Of a stretch of 64,000 bases of DNA, positions 8,618 to 17,028 are shown piece after piece. How positions within the stretch are numbered: position 1 is the first letter of the stretch; each line of letters opens with the position of its first letter. The DNA is from Antrihabitans auranticaus. GTDB lineage: Bacteria > Actinomycetota > Actinomycetes > Mycobacteriales > Mycobacteriaceae. The notes under the pieces were generated by a model, which worked only from the letters and a program-made list of their open reading frames with translations, did no database searches and was not told where the DNA came from. Where the stretch lies: assembly GCF_016481275.1 (NCBI RefSeq), contig NZ_JAEMNW010000006.1, forward strand, positions 62,001-126,000, given 5' to 3'. The translations under genes and the position numbers were made by a program.

Positions 8618-8672
8618 AGTGTTGACACCGCTTACATAAGCATCTAGCCTCAGTTGTGTAAGCACTGCAAAC
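8618..8672 (+). promoter_or_regulatory. Promoter of decarboxylase-gabD2 operon with operator O3
   Basis: A perfect -35 TTGACA (8622-8627) is followed after 17 bases by TAGCCT (8645-8650). The operator AGTGTTGACACCGCTTACAT (8618-8637) overlaps the -35 and matches O2 at 19 of 20 positions. A further half-site TGTAAGC recurs at 8657-8663 just after the -10, so the repressor may contact two places here. Confidence 0.7.
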
Positions 8673-8695
8673 ATTCAACCGAGGGAACCAGTCAG

Positions 8696-9625
8696 ATGCC
8701 ACCTTCATCCACCGCCGCCACCGCAGGACAGGAAACCGTCGAGGTCGAACTGGGCAGCCGTACTGTCGCCGTGCCGAAAGGCGGTCTGTACGACCGGTTT
8801 CGGATGAACACCGATCTGGACGTCGTCGAGCGCGACCCGCGTGTCAGCGGGGTGGACTTCTTTCGGGGGCTGTCCAAGACGAGGGTCGAATCGCCGATCG
8901 GACCGACGTTGACGCCGAACTTCTACTACGCCATCTCGACGGCTCGGCTTGTGATGCTGGCCCCGACCCGCGCGATTCGTGATCGCCTACCGAGGGAGTT
9001 GGCACCGCTCGAGGTCGCGCCAGGATTGGGTCTGGTGTCGGCGATGTTCTTCCGGTACGACGTGTGCGACATCGACTTCTACACCGAGGCGGCCATCGGT
9101 ATCGCGGTACGACCAGCTCGGCACGGCGGCTTCGGACTCATCGATCTCGTATCGGCGCTGAAGAACGCTCACTTGCATTCCTATGTGCTGTCTTTGCCGG
9201 TCAATACCGAAATCGCTCAGGTCCGCGGACATGACGGGTACGGCTTTCCTAAGTGGGTTACCGAACTCGATGTCGACATCGACGCCGACCGGACCACAGC
9301 CAGGGTGGCAAACGACGCCGGTGATACCGACGTGGCGCTGTCGGTCGCGACTCCGGCACAGTCGTCATATTCGAGTGGGCAACGGGTCTCGTCACTCACG
9401 TCCTACACCACGGTCGACGGGAAGTGGCAGGAGACGCTGAGCCAAACCAATGCGCTCGCCAGCGGCACCAGCCTGTTCCCGCGCAAGGTCGACCTGCAAC
9501 TCGGCAGCGGCCGAATGTCCGAAGACCTGCGGTCGCTGAAGCCGCTCCGGACCCTGCAACTCGACGTCGTCACCGAAGGACAGTTGGCGTTGCATATGCC
9601 CTTCCCCACCTCTGTCCCGAGCTAG
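8696..9625 (+). CDS. Acetoacetate decarboxylase (ADC) family protein
   Basis: The 309-residue product matches the ADC fold family: beta-rich, with the LPVNTEIAQVRGHDGYGFPKW stretch, in which GYGFPK and the preceding acidic residue are conserved in ADC-like proteins. ADC decarboxylates acetoacetate to acetone and CO2 using a Schiff-base lysine. I cannot confirm that lysine, so it could be one of the ADC-like enzymes with another substrate. Start ATG 8696 is preceded by GAGGGAA; a longer in-frame form starting at 8654 lies over the promoter and is rejected. It is the first gene of an operon with gabD2, a quinone oxidoreductase and a Ddn-like gene, under the TetR operator. Confidence 0.8.
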   Translation: MPPSSTAATAGQETVEVELGSRTVAVPKGGLYDRFRMNTDLDVVERDPRVSGVDFFRGLSKTRVESPIGPTLTPNFYYAISTARLVMLAPTRAIRDRLPRELAPLEVAPGLGLVSAMFFRYDVCDIDFYTEAAIGIAVRPARHGGFGLIDLVSALKNAHLHSYVLSLPVNTEIAQVRGHDGYGFPKWVTELDVDIDADRTTARVANDAGDTDVALSVATPAQSSYSSGQRVSSLTSYTTVDGKWQETLSQTNALASGTSLFPRKVDLQLGSGRMSEDLRSLKPLRTLQLDVVTEGQLALHMPFPTSVPS

Positions 9626-9696
9626 ACCCGCAAGCGATCGGCAGCCCAGGTCACCCCGCGCTGCCGGACCCCGGCCGATTTTCGGAGTACTTTGCC

Positions 9697-11283
9697 ATGT
9701 CCACCGTTCAGACCATGCTGCCTGCGGCAGCTCATCCCGCATCGCTGACTCCCGCGTTCATCTCGCGGCTGACGGCCCTGGTCGCTGCGGCGCCGGATGC
9801 CGCCACGAGAACCACCGACGCGCCCTACACCGGCGCACCGCTCGCGGATCTGCCGATCTCGACCCCCGACGATGTCGAGGCGGCGTTCACCCGAGCGCGC
9901 CGAGCCCAGACCGCCTGGGCTGCAACGCCACTGCGGGAGCGCAAGCGGATCATGCTGCGGTTCCACGACCTCGTGCTCGATCGCCGGGACGAGGCGCTGG
10001 ATCTGATGCAAGCCGAGAGCGGCAAGACCCGACGCGACGCGTTTCTCGAGATCACCGACATCGCGATCAACTCGCGCTACTACGCCCGGAGCGCGGCAAA
10101 AATCCTGGCGCCCAAGCGGCGTCGCGGCGCGATACCGCTGCTGACCCATACCACCGAACTGCACCACCCCAAGGGCGTGGTCGCGATAATTTCGCCCTGG
10201 AACTACCCACTGAGCATGGCCGCCGGTGACGCGATTCCCGCGCTGATGGCGGGTAACGCCGTCGTCCAGAAGCCCGACACGCAGACAGCACTCACAGCAT
10301 TGTGGGCGCTCGATCTCATGCGGCAGGCCGGGCTACCGCCCGACATCTGGCAAATGGTGGTCGGTCGCGGCAGTTCCATCGGTGGCGCGCTGATGGACAA
10401 CGCGAACTACATGATGTTCACGGGATCCACCGCCAGCGGACGGCAGATCGCCCGCGATGCCGGGGAACGTCTCATCGGTGCGTCGCTCGAACTCGGCGGC
10501 AAGAACGCCATGCTCGTTCTCGACGACGCCGACATCGACCGCGCGGCCACCGGCGCGATCACCGCATGCTTCCCCTCGACCGGACAACTCTGCGTCTCGA
10601 TCGAGCGGATGTACGTCGCCGACCGGATCTACGACGAGTTCGTTGCCGAGTTCGCCGCTCGCACAAAGAAACTCCAGATCGGTGCCGCATACGACTACAG
10701 CATCGACGTCGGGTGTCTGACCAACCAGTCCCAACTCGAGACCGTGACCGCACACGTGGACGACGCGGTTGCCAAGGGTGCGACAGTCCTCGCCGGGGGC
10801 ACGGCACGACCCGATCTGGGCCCGCTGTTCTACGAACCGACCATCCTTGCCGACGTCACGCCGGACATGACCTTGTTCGAGCACGAGACCTTCGGTCCGG
10901 TCGTCGCGATCTACCCGTTCGGCGACGTCGACGACGCCGTCGCGCGAGCCAACGCAACACCGTACGGTCTCAACGCCAGCGTCTGGACCCGCGACGGTGC
11001 CAAAGGTCGCGCGGTCGCGGCGCGTCTGCAGTCGGGAACCGTCAACGTCAACGAGGCGTTCGCCGCAGCTTGGGGGAGCGTCGACGCACCGATGGGTGGC
11101 ATGGGTGACTCCGGACTCGGCCGCAGGCACGGGGCCGACGGAATCTTGAAGTACACCGAAGCACAAACCGTTGCCCAGCAACGCATCCAAGGATTCACTC
11201 CGCCGGCCGGCGTGTCTTACAAGACGTGGGCATCCGTGCTGGCGGGCTCCCAGCGACTGCTGAAAGGAATCGGCGCACGCTGA
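9697..11283 (+). CDS. gabD2: Succinate-semialdehyde dehydrogenase (NADP+), GabD2 type
   Basis: The 528-residue product is a complete aldehyde dehydrogenase. It has IISPWNYPLS for cofactor binding, general base Glu265 in LELGGKN, catalytic Cys299 in STGQLCVSIERM, and the ETFGPVV segment near the C-terminus. Length and sequence pattern agree with the mycobacterial GabD2 (Rv1731) type, which oxidises succinic semialdehyde to succinate. The ORF opens further upstream inside the decarboxylase gene; ATG 9697 with CGGAG ten bases before is the sensible start. It lies 71 bases after the ADC gene and 13 before the oxidoreductase, so is co-transcribed. Confidence 0.9.
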   Translation: MSTVQTMLPAAAHPASLTPAFISRLTALVAAAPDAATRTTDAPYTGAPLADLPISTPDDVEAAFTRARRAQTAWAATPLRERKRIMLRFHDLVLDRRDEALDLMQAESGKTRRDAFLEITDIAINSRYYARSAAKILAPKRRRGAIPLLTHTTELHHPKGVVAIISPWNYPLSMAAGDAIPALMAGNAVVQKPDTQTALTALWALDLMRQAGLPPDIWQMVVGRGSSIGGALMDNANYMMFTGSTASGRQIARDAGERLIGASLELGGKNAMLVLDDADIDRAATGAITACFPSTGQLCVSIERMYVADRIYDEFVAEFAARTKKLQIGAAYDYSIDVGCLTNQSQLETVTAHVDDAVAKGATVLAGGTARPDLGPLFYEPTILADVTPDMTLFEHETFGPVVAIYPFGDVDDAVARANATPYGLNASVWTRDGAKGRAVAARLQSGTVNVNEAFAAAWGSVDAPMGGMGDSGLGRRHGADGILKYTEAQTVAQQRIQGFTPPAGVSYKTWASVLAGSQRLLKGIGAR

Positions 11284-11296
11284 CGCCATACACAAC

Positions 11297-12304
11297 ATGA
11301 ACATTGAAATAGCTACGCAAATGCGCGCCATAGTGGTCGAAGACGGCACGCAGAACCTTGTAATCGCAGAGGTTCCCACTCCCACACCTGGTCCCGACGA
11401 CGTCCTTGTTCGGGTGGCCGCCGCCGGAGTCAACCGCGCCGACCTGATGCAACGTCGTGGTCTTTACCCGCCACCAGCCGGGATCACCGACGTCCTCGGC
11501 ATGGAAGTTTCCGGCACGATCGAGGCGGTCGGCTCCCAGGTGACGGGCTGGTCGCCAGGCGACTCTGTCTGCGCGCTCATCGCCGGCGGCGGGTATGCCG
11601 AGTACGCGGTTGTCCCCGCGACCCAGCTACTGCCGGTGCCGGACGGAGTTTCGATCGTGGACGCCGCAGCGCTGCCCGAGGTGGCGGCGACGGTGTGGTC
11701 CAACCTCGTCGTCGAAGCGGGCCTTCGCCCTGGCGAAACAGTGCTCATTCATGGCGGTGGCAGCGGAATCGGCACCCACGCAATCCAGGTCGCCAAGACG
11801 CTCGGTGCGCGAGTCGCGGTCACGGTCGGCTCGGAGTTCAAAGCGCAACGTAGCCGCGAGCTCGGAGCCGACATCGTGATCAACTACCGCGAGCAGGACT
11901 TCGCGGCCGAGCTCGCCGACAGCGTCGACGTCGTCCTCGACATCATGGCTGCAAAGTACTTGCCCGCCAACGTATCCGTACTCGCGCCCGGCGGCCGACT
12001 GGTCATCATCGGTATGCAGGGTGGCCTCGTCGGCGAGCTGAACATCGCAATGCTGATCGCCAAGCGTGCCCGCGTAATCGGTACGAACGTGCGCAACCGT
12101 CCGCTGACCGGGCCCGGATCGAAGGCCGAAATAGTCGCCGCAGTCCGAGAGCACGAGTGGCCCCTCGTGGCGAGAGGACAAGTACGACCAGTTATTTCGG
12201 CGCGGCTTCCGATCGAACACGCCGCCCACGGGCACGAACTGCTGGACTCGGCCGACTCGGTCGGAAAGGTCCTCCTCCTGTGGCACAACAGCAATCCCGA
12301 CTAG
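11297..12304 (+). CDS. NAD(P)H:quinone oxidoreductase, MDR superfamily (PIG3-like)
   Basis: The 335-residue product is a zinc-free medium-chain reductase. It has an N-terminal GroES-like domain (AAGVNRADLMQRRG; YPPPAG; LGMEVSG) and a Rossmann domain with HGGGSGIGTHAIQVAK (residues ~150-165). The order matches the PIG3/TP53I3 quinone oxidoreductase group, which reduces quinones with NADPH. ATG 11297 lacks a clear RBS; ATG 11321 is an alternative that removes eight residues. It sits 13 bases after gabD2 and 10 before the next gene, within the operon. Confidence 0.87.
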   Translation: MNIEIATQMRAIVVEDGTQNLVIAEVPTPTPGPDDVLVRVAAAGVNRADLMQRRGLYPPPAGITDVLGMEVSGTIEAVGSQVTGWSPGDSVCALIAGGGYAEYAVVPATQLLPVPDGVSIVDAAALPEVAATVWSNLVVEAGLRPGETVLIHGGGSGIGTHAIQVAKTLGARVAVTVGSEFKAQRSRELGADIVINYREQDFAAELADSVDVVLDIMAAKYLPANVSVLAPGGRLVIIGMQGGLVGELNIAMLIAKRARVIGTNVRNRPLTGPGSKAEIVAAVREHEWPLVARGQVRPVISARLPIEHAAHGHELLDSADSVGKVLLLWHNSNPD

Positions 12305-12314
12305 GAGACACACT

Positions 12315-12770
12315 ATGAACAGCGACACCGTGAAAGACCACGGCGCCAAATTGATGAATCTCGCTCATCGCGTGGTACTGACCGTGAGCGGAAACAGATT
12401 GCTGGCGAAGCCGTTCGGCATGCCGGTCGTCGAACTGCACACGGTCGGACACAAATCCGGGCAACCCAGATCCTGCTACTTGACCACGCCCGTGCACGAC
12501 TCGGATCGCGTCGTGCTCGTCGCATCGAAGGGTGGCGACGATCGCAATCCCGACTGGTACCGCAATCTTCAGGCGCGCCCCGACGCCGAACTGGTGATCA
12601 ACGGTGTGCGACGAAAGATTCACGCCCGAACCGCGAATGCGGAAGAGAAGGCCCAGCTGTGGCCGCAGATCGTCGCGGCATACAGCGGCTATGGCGACTA
12701 CCAGCAACGAACGACTCGCGACATCCCGGTCGTGGTCTGCACTCTGTTACACGATTCGCCACTCGATTGA
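12315..12770 (+). CDS. F420/deazaflavin-dependent nitroreductase family (Ddn-like)
   Basis: The 151-residue product has the split-beta-barrel pattern of the Ddn/DUF385 family: VVELHTVGHKSGQPRS, LVASKGGDDRNPDWYRNL, then a charged segment and a short tail. Such proteins use the deazaflavin F420 in quinone, nitro-compound or fatty-acid chemistry in actinobacteria. An AGGAG RBS precedes the ATG. It is the last gene of the TetR-controlled operon and presumably works with the preceding quinone oxidoreductase. The substrate is unknown. Confidence 0.88.
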   Translation: MNSDTVKDHGAKLMNLAHRVVLTVSGNRLLAKPFGMPVVELHTVGHKSGQPRSCYLTTPVHDSDRVVLVASKGGDDRNPDWYRNLQARPDAELVINGVRRKIHARTANAEEKAQLWPQIVAAYSGYGDYQQRTTRDIPVVVCTLLHDSPLD

Positions 12771-12905
12771 GTGCGCAGACACCGCAATAGGTGGAACCAT
12801 TTATATGTGAGACTCGCTGCCGCTCGCGTCGAAAGTTGAGACGATCGCCTGCGGAGATGTGCAGTTTGGGACGGCTCCGCGATCAGCGAATGAGACGACC
12901 CAGTA

Positions 12906-12924
12906 TTAGGCTAGCCTGTCCTAG
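12906..12924. promoter_or_regulatory. IdeR/DtxR iron-box-like sequence
   Basis: TTAGGCTAGCCTGTCCTAG matches the actinobacterial IdeR/DtxR iron box (TTAGGTTAGGCTAACCTAA) at 14 of 19 positions, counted by eye. It lies in the 291-base gap after the Ddn-like gene and upstream of the small ORF and DUF6414-like gene. Such matches can occur by chance and none of the neighbouring genes is an obvious iron gene. Confidence 0.35.
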
Positions 12925-12964
12925 ACCCTAGTACTCAAGCGCCGTGGGGCACTTGGCTGTCGGG

Positions 12965-12988
12965 GATCCCAACCGTTCGGTTGGGATC
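12965..12988. repeat. Perfect inverted repeat (11-bp arms)
   Basis: GATCCCAACCG, two bases, then its exact reverse complement. It could be the terminator of the preceding operon, although no T-run follows, or an operator for the genes starting at 13062. It lies close to the proposed left border of the accessory island. Confidence 0.5.
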
Positions 12989-13061
12989 AACCAACTCCGC
13001 GGCTGCGCGTACGACTCGGCATCGTAGAGTCGTCAGGGGCGGGTTAGTCGTACGCGGTGCC

Positions 13062-13283
13062 GTGGAGGTCCCGCAGTGTTTGGCGGCGCGCGATTCACCA
13101 CCTTCCATTCCTGCTGAATTGAACGCCTTCGTTCCAGAGTTAGGGGAAGAGGACCCTACCAAAGTTAAATCGTTGTCAGAGTTGGCCCGTACAGTTCGCA
13201 ATCGGCGGCTCAATCCGCCGCTTGTTGAACCTGCGATATTGCACATTTTGCATCTGCCGCTTATGGGAGGAAAGTATGAGTAG
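13062..13283 (+). CDS. Small hypothetical protein coupled to DUF6414-like gene
   Basis: The frame ends in TAG at 13281-13283 and overlaps the next start by eight bases, the usual sign of a coupled gene pair. The C-terminal ~60 residues look like genuine protein: PAELNAFVPELGEEDPTKVK, then a basic patch and the phrase LVEPAILHILHLPL. The start is uncertain. I take the GTG near 13062 (73 aa), while the frame stays open to a TTG at 12981. There is no membrane segment or cysteine pair and no recognised family. Its role is probably tied to the downstream gene. Confidence 0.5.
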   Translation: MEVPQCLAARDSPPSIPAELNAFVPELGEEDPTKVKSLSELARTVRNRRLNPPLVEPAILHILHLPLMGGKYE

Positions 13284-14307
13284 GGAAATTAAGCGTAGCG
13301 GGGCATCGCTTCCAACCGTGATTGTTTACCAGAACGCCGATTTCGTTTCGGGAATGTTGCAAGAGATCTATCAGATCGGACTGCTCGAGTCTGCCGAGAT
13401 CGATGTTCAGACGAAGCATTCCGAGACGAAGGGATCGAAGAAGTCGGGTGGCGCCAAAGGTGGCGCGTCGGTCACTGCACCGTTCGTAGGAAAAACAGAC
13501 TTGTCGGCATCCGCTGACTACATCGGCGACCAAGCCCGTTCAGACGAAAACGCGACTGCGGACCGGAAGAAGTTCGTGTATTCGCAGGCATTCTATCTAG
13601 ATCGGGTGCGAGCCGCGCTCCGCAACGGCAGGGTTCACCAGCTCGCATCCGCCGCTGATGCGGACAGCGCGCGAATCGGTTACATCGTCGAGTTTTCCGC
13701 TTCTTTTCGTGCGAACGAGGTGAACGCAATTTTGGACGTCGCGACGCCCGAGCTAACCTCTGCCCTAACTCGTTACATCACCCGACGTTCTGGCACGGAG
13801 GAACTCAGAAGCCTGTCGGCCAACATCGACCACGCCGAAATAGTAAAACTCCGAGCAGTCACTGAGTTGGAAGCATCGGATCGCGCCGAGCTGGCGTCTG
13901 CGGTTACCGCAGCGGTGCGGGCCGATTTTCGTGGCGATCGGACGAAAGAGTTCTACGCCGAAGTCTATGGTGGCGCAGACGGTTTCACTGCCATCACTGT
14001 CTGCGAGGTGGAGTATTTCACCACGCAGGACTCCGACCGACTGCTCGATGGGAAGTTCACTGTACTTGCGAAGGTCATCTCAGAAGTCGAGGTGGATCGG
14101 CCTGTGCTTGGGCGCAACAAGTTACTACACAGATTTGACGTCGACTTCCTCGATCAGACACTCCGCGGCGTGGTCGACAAAACCCGACAGCGCGCCGGTG
14201 GCGCTGACATCGGCAATGGATATACCGGGGAATACTTCGACGCTAGTCTCTCCGCAAAGATTGCTGGACGTTCTCTGATTGTAATGCCGATCGCCATTTA
14301 CGTTTGA
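13276..14307 (+). CDS. DUF6414-like hypothetical protein
   Basis: ATG 13276 is preceded by a strong GGGAGGA RBS. The 343-residue product starts with a short strand-helix (VIVYQNADFVSGMLQEIYQI), then a Gly/Lys/Ser-rich flexible linker (KGSKKSGGAKGGAS, residues ~55-70). A mostly alpha/beta body follows with charged helices, and a hydrophobic C-terminus (SLIVMPIAIYV). The N-terminal sequence followed by a glycine-rich linker is what I recall of DUF6414, a family of unknown function; the assignment is tentative. No signal peptide, no nuclease motif. It is the outermost gene of the accessory island, near defence genes, so a role in phage response is possible but unproven. Confidence 0.65.
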   Translation: MSREIKRSGASLPTVIVYQNADFVSGMLQEIYQIGLLESAEIDVQTKHSETKGSKKSGGAKGGASVTAPFVGKTDLSASADYIGDQARSDENATADRKKFVYSQAFYLDRVRAALRNGRVHQLASAADADSARIGYIVEFSASFRANEVNAILDVATPELTSALTRYITRRSGTEELRSLSANIDHAEIVKLRAVTELEASDRAELASAVTAAVRADFRGDRTKEFYAEVYGGADGFTAITVCEVEYFTTQDSDRLLDGKFTVLAKVISEVEVDRPVLGRNKLLHRFDVDFLDQTLRGVVDKTRQRAGGADIGNGYTGEYFDASLSAKIAGRSLIVMPIAIYV

Positions 14308-14712
14308 ATAGGTACCCCCGACGCCGACTGTCGCCGACCCGACACACAACCGCAGTGTCGAACCTCAACCGGCAAATGCGCCACGCCACCGGCGTCGCCC
14401 AAGGAATACGCTTGTCGAGCTTGGATGTGACGCACCTGTCAACTTGCACTTGTCGTTCACGGTCCGGCGGTACTGACAGCAGTATCGGAAACTGGCCGTA
14501 GGGAATTCGCGGGCGGACTCAGTTGCTCGGGTTGATCTCTAGTCGAAACGCCGCCATTGCGTTGCCCCGTATTGGAAATTGTGCACTTGATCACTTGCGC
14601 GTCGACACGTCGGCAGCGCCGGGCACGTGCTGCAGCCGGACGCGGGTTTTGGGCTGAAAGCCCAGGAAATTCGGCCCAACTCCGGTCGTCGGTGACGGTT
14701 CACCCGCTAGGC
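14308..14712. other. Intergenic, 405 bases
   Basis: The gap lies between the 3' ends of two convergent genes. I see no credible ORF, no RNA gene and no clear terminator hairpin with a T-run. Confidence 0.5.
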
Positions 14713-17028
14713 TCATTCTGGCTGTGCGTGCCGCGTGCACAACCAGGCCGCGATGCGCTGCTCGTAGGTATTCTGGAACTGGAATTCGGCCAATTTGGGT
14801 ATATTCGGGATCACCCCGAGCCCGACTTGCGTAAGCAACTCGCCTAGCATCTCCGAACTTGAAGTCAGCCAACCAATTTGGGATTGAAGACCTTCATCGA
14901 GGGCAGGGTCTCCTTCCGGAGGCGAGATGTCGTGCGGGTTTGCCGCACGCATGATCGCGGCAAGGATCACCGGTTCGTAGAACCGCCCTAGTAGGTATAG
15001 GTGTGGGTCCAGGATCTTCGAGACAGGGGATCTGAACCGCTCGTCCAGATCGCATTCAGCGTCGTCCTCCTCGGGAGACGACGTGCGCAGGCGCTGTATA
15101 CAGGAAGCGATGCACACGAGCAGGTCTACGCCTTGGATGTCGCCGAAGATGCTTTCACGGTTCAGTTCCCACCGATTAGCATGGCGCCCGCCGAATTGCG
15201 CCGCGACGTCTTCCCAAGCCGGCCGCGTGGACGGAAGATCCCACTGTGCTGCAAGGTCCGCTGTAGGCCAGCAGAACATTAAGTGGTCTTGGTCCTCGTC
15301 TTGCAAAGTGTTGCGCCGAGCGGCGATGATGTCGTAATCCTGTAGTTCACTGGGTAATTGGTCGATCATCTCGATCTCACGGCACCAGCTGCAATTGCTT
15401 TGCAGCCAATTCGGCAGGAGCAGCTGTTCGACTTGGAAGAACCGTTTGTGGGTTCCCGTGTGGTGGACGATATCCCTGATGCCGCGCAGGGCGCTGTCGC
15501 TGCGGGGGCGCGCCACCGCGACCAATGCCCACAGATCGACTCGTCCGTCGACACCATGGTCGCGCCGCAGCCGCGTCAGTGCTTTACGGAATGCTTGAAT
15601 GCGGGTCCCCGTGATAACGGCGTCGTCGATGAAGATCACTCGTGGCGCTGCGACTAGCAGCTTCGCAGATGGGTTTCCCCATAAGCACCTTTCGTCGCCT
15701 TGCACCACAGCGCTAACCTCGATGCCCCGGGCGGTCAGTCGCGCCTTAACCATGTCGGCGAAAGCAGCAGCGGCAGTCAGTCCGGGATGTAGCAACAGAA
15801 CTGGCGATTCATCGAGCGCCGCGCACAGTTCGTCGAGTGTGGCTTCAAGCGGGGCTTCGAAGCCGGAGTTGGCAATCATGTTGGCCACGTCGATGAAGAA
15901 CGCGTGATGGCGGCCGTCATCATGGGTTCGATGGGCCCCGAACACGCCATGACCACCGTAGCGGCTAACTACGGCTTTAGCGTCTTTGCTGACATTGACG
16001 GTGATCGCGGTCTTCTTGGTGAGCGCACTAAGGCGGAGAAGGTAGGACCCCTGCTCGATCGGCACTGCGAAGTTCACCGGGTGTTTGGCACATTCCGGGC
16101 AAGGAGTAGGCAGCCTTCGGTGTGTGTCGTCTAGTGGAGCTAGAAATGCGATGTCGGTTGGCATGGGATCAGTTGGCGCCTGTGCGATCGCGACGACCTT
16201 GGCTCGCCATTGCCCGATGTCGTTCAGCACTGCGGCAATTCGTTGCGCCGAACTGCCAGTGCTGCTGACCGAGAGCAGCACGACGACGCCGCTGTCGCTT
16301 GGGGACGGAAATGCCCGCCACAGGCGCGCGGTCAGTGATTCCGATCCCTCAGCGTATTCGGTCAGCGATTCGATGGTGACAGGATGTTGGGGTTCGCCGA
16401 AGCGCGCGGCGTATGCCGCCGCCCGATGCGCCAGACCGAGCATGGACCAGTGATCGACGACAACGCGCGATTTGCCGTGTAGGTGGGGCACCAGCCAGAA
16501 AGCGACCCTGTCAAAGTCGTCTGTGGTGCGCATCGCGAAGCCGGGCCGAGCGAAGGATCGGTAGTGGTGGCCACCCGGGCCCTTATAGTGGAGGGTCCTG
16601 AACGGCGGCAAGTTAGCGCCGGGCCGGCGCAGGAGGGCGTTGATGTCGGCCTCGCGAAGGGCCGCCAGAAACTTGTCGATGTCCAAGCCGTTCACGACCT
16701 CGCCCGAGATGTACTGCAGTCGGGGTCCAAGAGAATCGGTGGACAACACGTACAGCGGGCTGCGTTCGGTTCGTTCGGCGACGTCAGTGAGAACGTCTTC
16801 AGGAATGTGCCCGCTCACGTCATGTGTTCGAAGTACGGTGATGTCGTTGATCAGCGACCACTTCGGGGATGCGACCTGCAGCACGTTGTCGATTGCAAAG
16901 GGCGCCATATTCTGTGGCTGGGTGGCGAACAGCACCTGGCCGAGTTCGCGAATGCCCGGCGGCGTGGGGGTGCGGATGCTCTCGGGTGCTTCGTCGCTTC
17001 TGGCGAGGTTAACGACGTGAACCCGCAA
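14713..17028 (-). CDS. Two-domain phosphoribosyltransferase-like protein, partner of GHKL ATPase
   Basis: The 771-residue product contains a canonical type I PRTase PRPP-loop VIFIDDAVITGTRI, with acidic pair D468-D469. A second, degenerate loop VVLLSVSSTGSSAQ lies at ~250-262, so two PRTase folds appear to be joined. CxxC pairs occur at C310/C313 (CPEC) and C546/C549 (CSWC), possibly zinc-binding. The N-terminal ~200 residues and the helical C-terminal ~200 match nothing I know. The TTG start at 17026-17028 has AGGAG seven bases upstream and lies inside the end of the GHKL gene (20-base overlap), so the two are translationally coupled. The likely reaction is transfer or release of a PRPP-linked base; its substrate is unknown. 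Confidence 0.75.
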   Translation of the reverse strand: MRVHVVNLARSDEAPESIRTPTPPGIRELGQVLFATQPQNMAPFAIDNVLQVASPKWSLINDITVLRTHDVSGHIPEDVLTDVAERTERSPLYVLSTDSLGPRLQYISGEVVNGLDIDKFLAALREADINALLRRPGANLPPFRTLHYKGPGGHHYRSFARPGFAMRTTDDFDRVAFWLVPHLHGKSRVVVDHWSMLGLAHRAAAYAARFGEPQHPVTIESLTEYAEGSESLTARLWRAFPSPSDSGVVVLLSVSSTGSSAQRIAAVLNDIGQWRAKVVAIAQAPTDPMPTDIAFLAPLDDTHRRLPTPCPECAKHPVNFAVPIEQGSYLLRLSALTKKTAITVNVSKDAKAVVSRYGGHGVFGAHRTHDDGRHHAFFIDVANMIANSGFEAPLEATLDELCAALDESPVLLLHPGLTAAAAFADMVKARLTARGIEVSAVVQGDERCLWGNPSAKLLVAAPRVIFIDDAVITGTRIQAFRKALTRLRRDHGVDGRVDLWALVAVARPRSDSALRGIRDIVHHTGTHKRFFQVEQLLLPNWLQSNCSWCREIEMIDQLPSELQDYDIIAARRNTLQDEDQDHLMFCWPTADLAAQWDLPSTRPAWEDVAAQFGGRHANRWELNRESIFGDIQGVDLLVCIASCIQRLRTSSPEEDDAECDLDERFRSPVSKILDPHLYLLGRFYEPVILAAIMRAANPHDISPPEGDPALDEGLQSQIGWLTSSSEMLGELLTQVGLGVIPNIPKLAEFQFQNTYEQRIAAWLCTRHAQPE

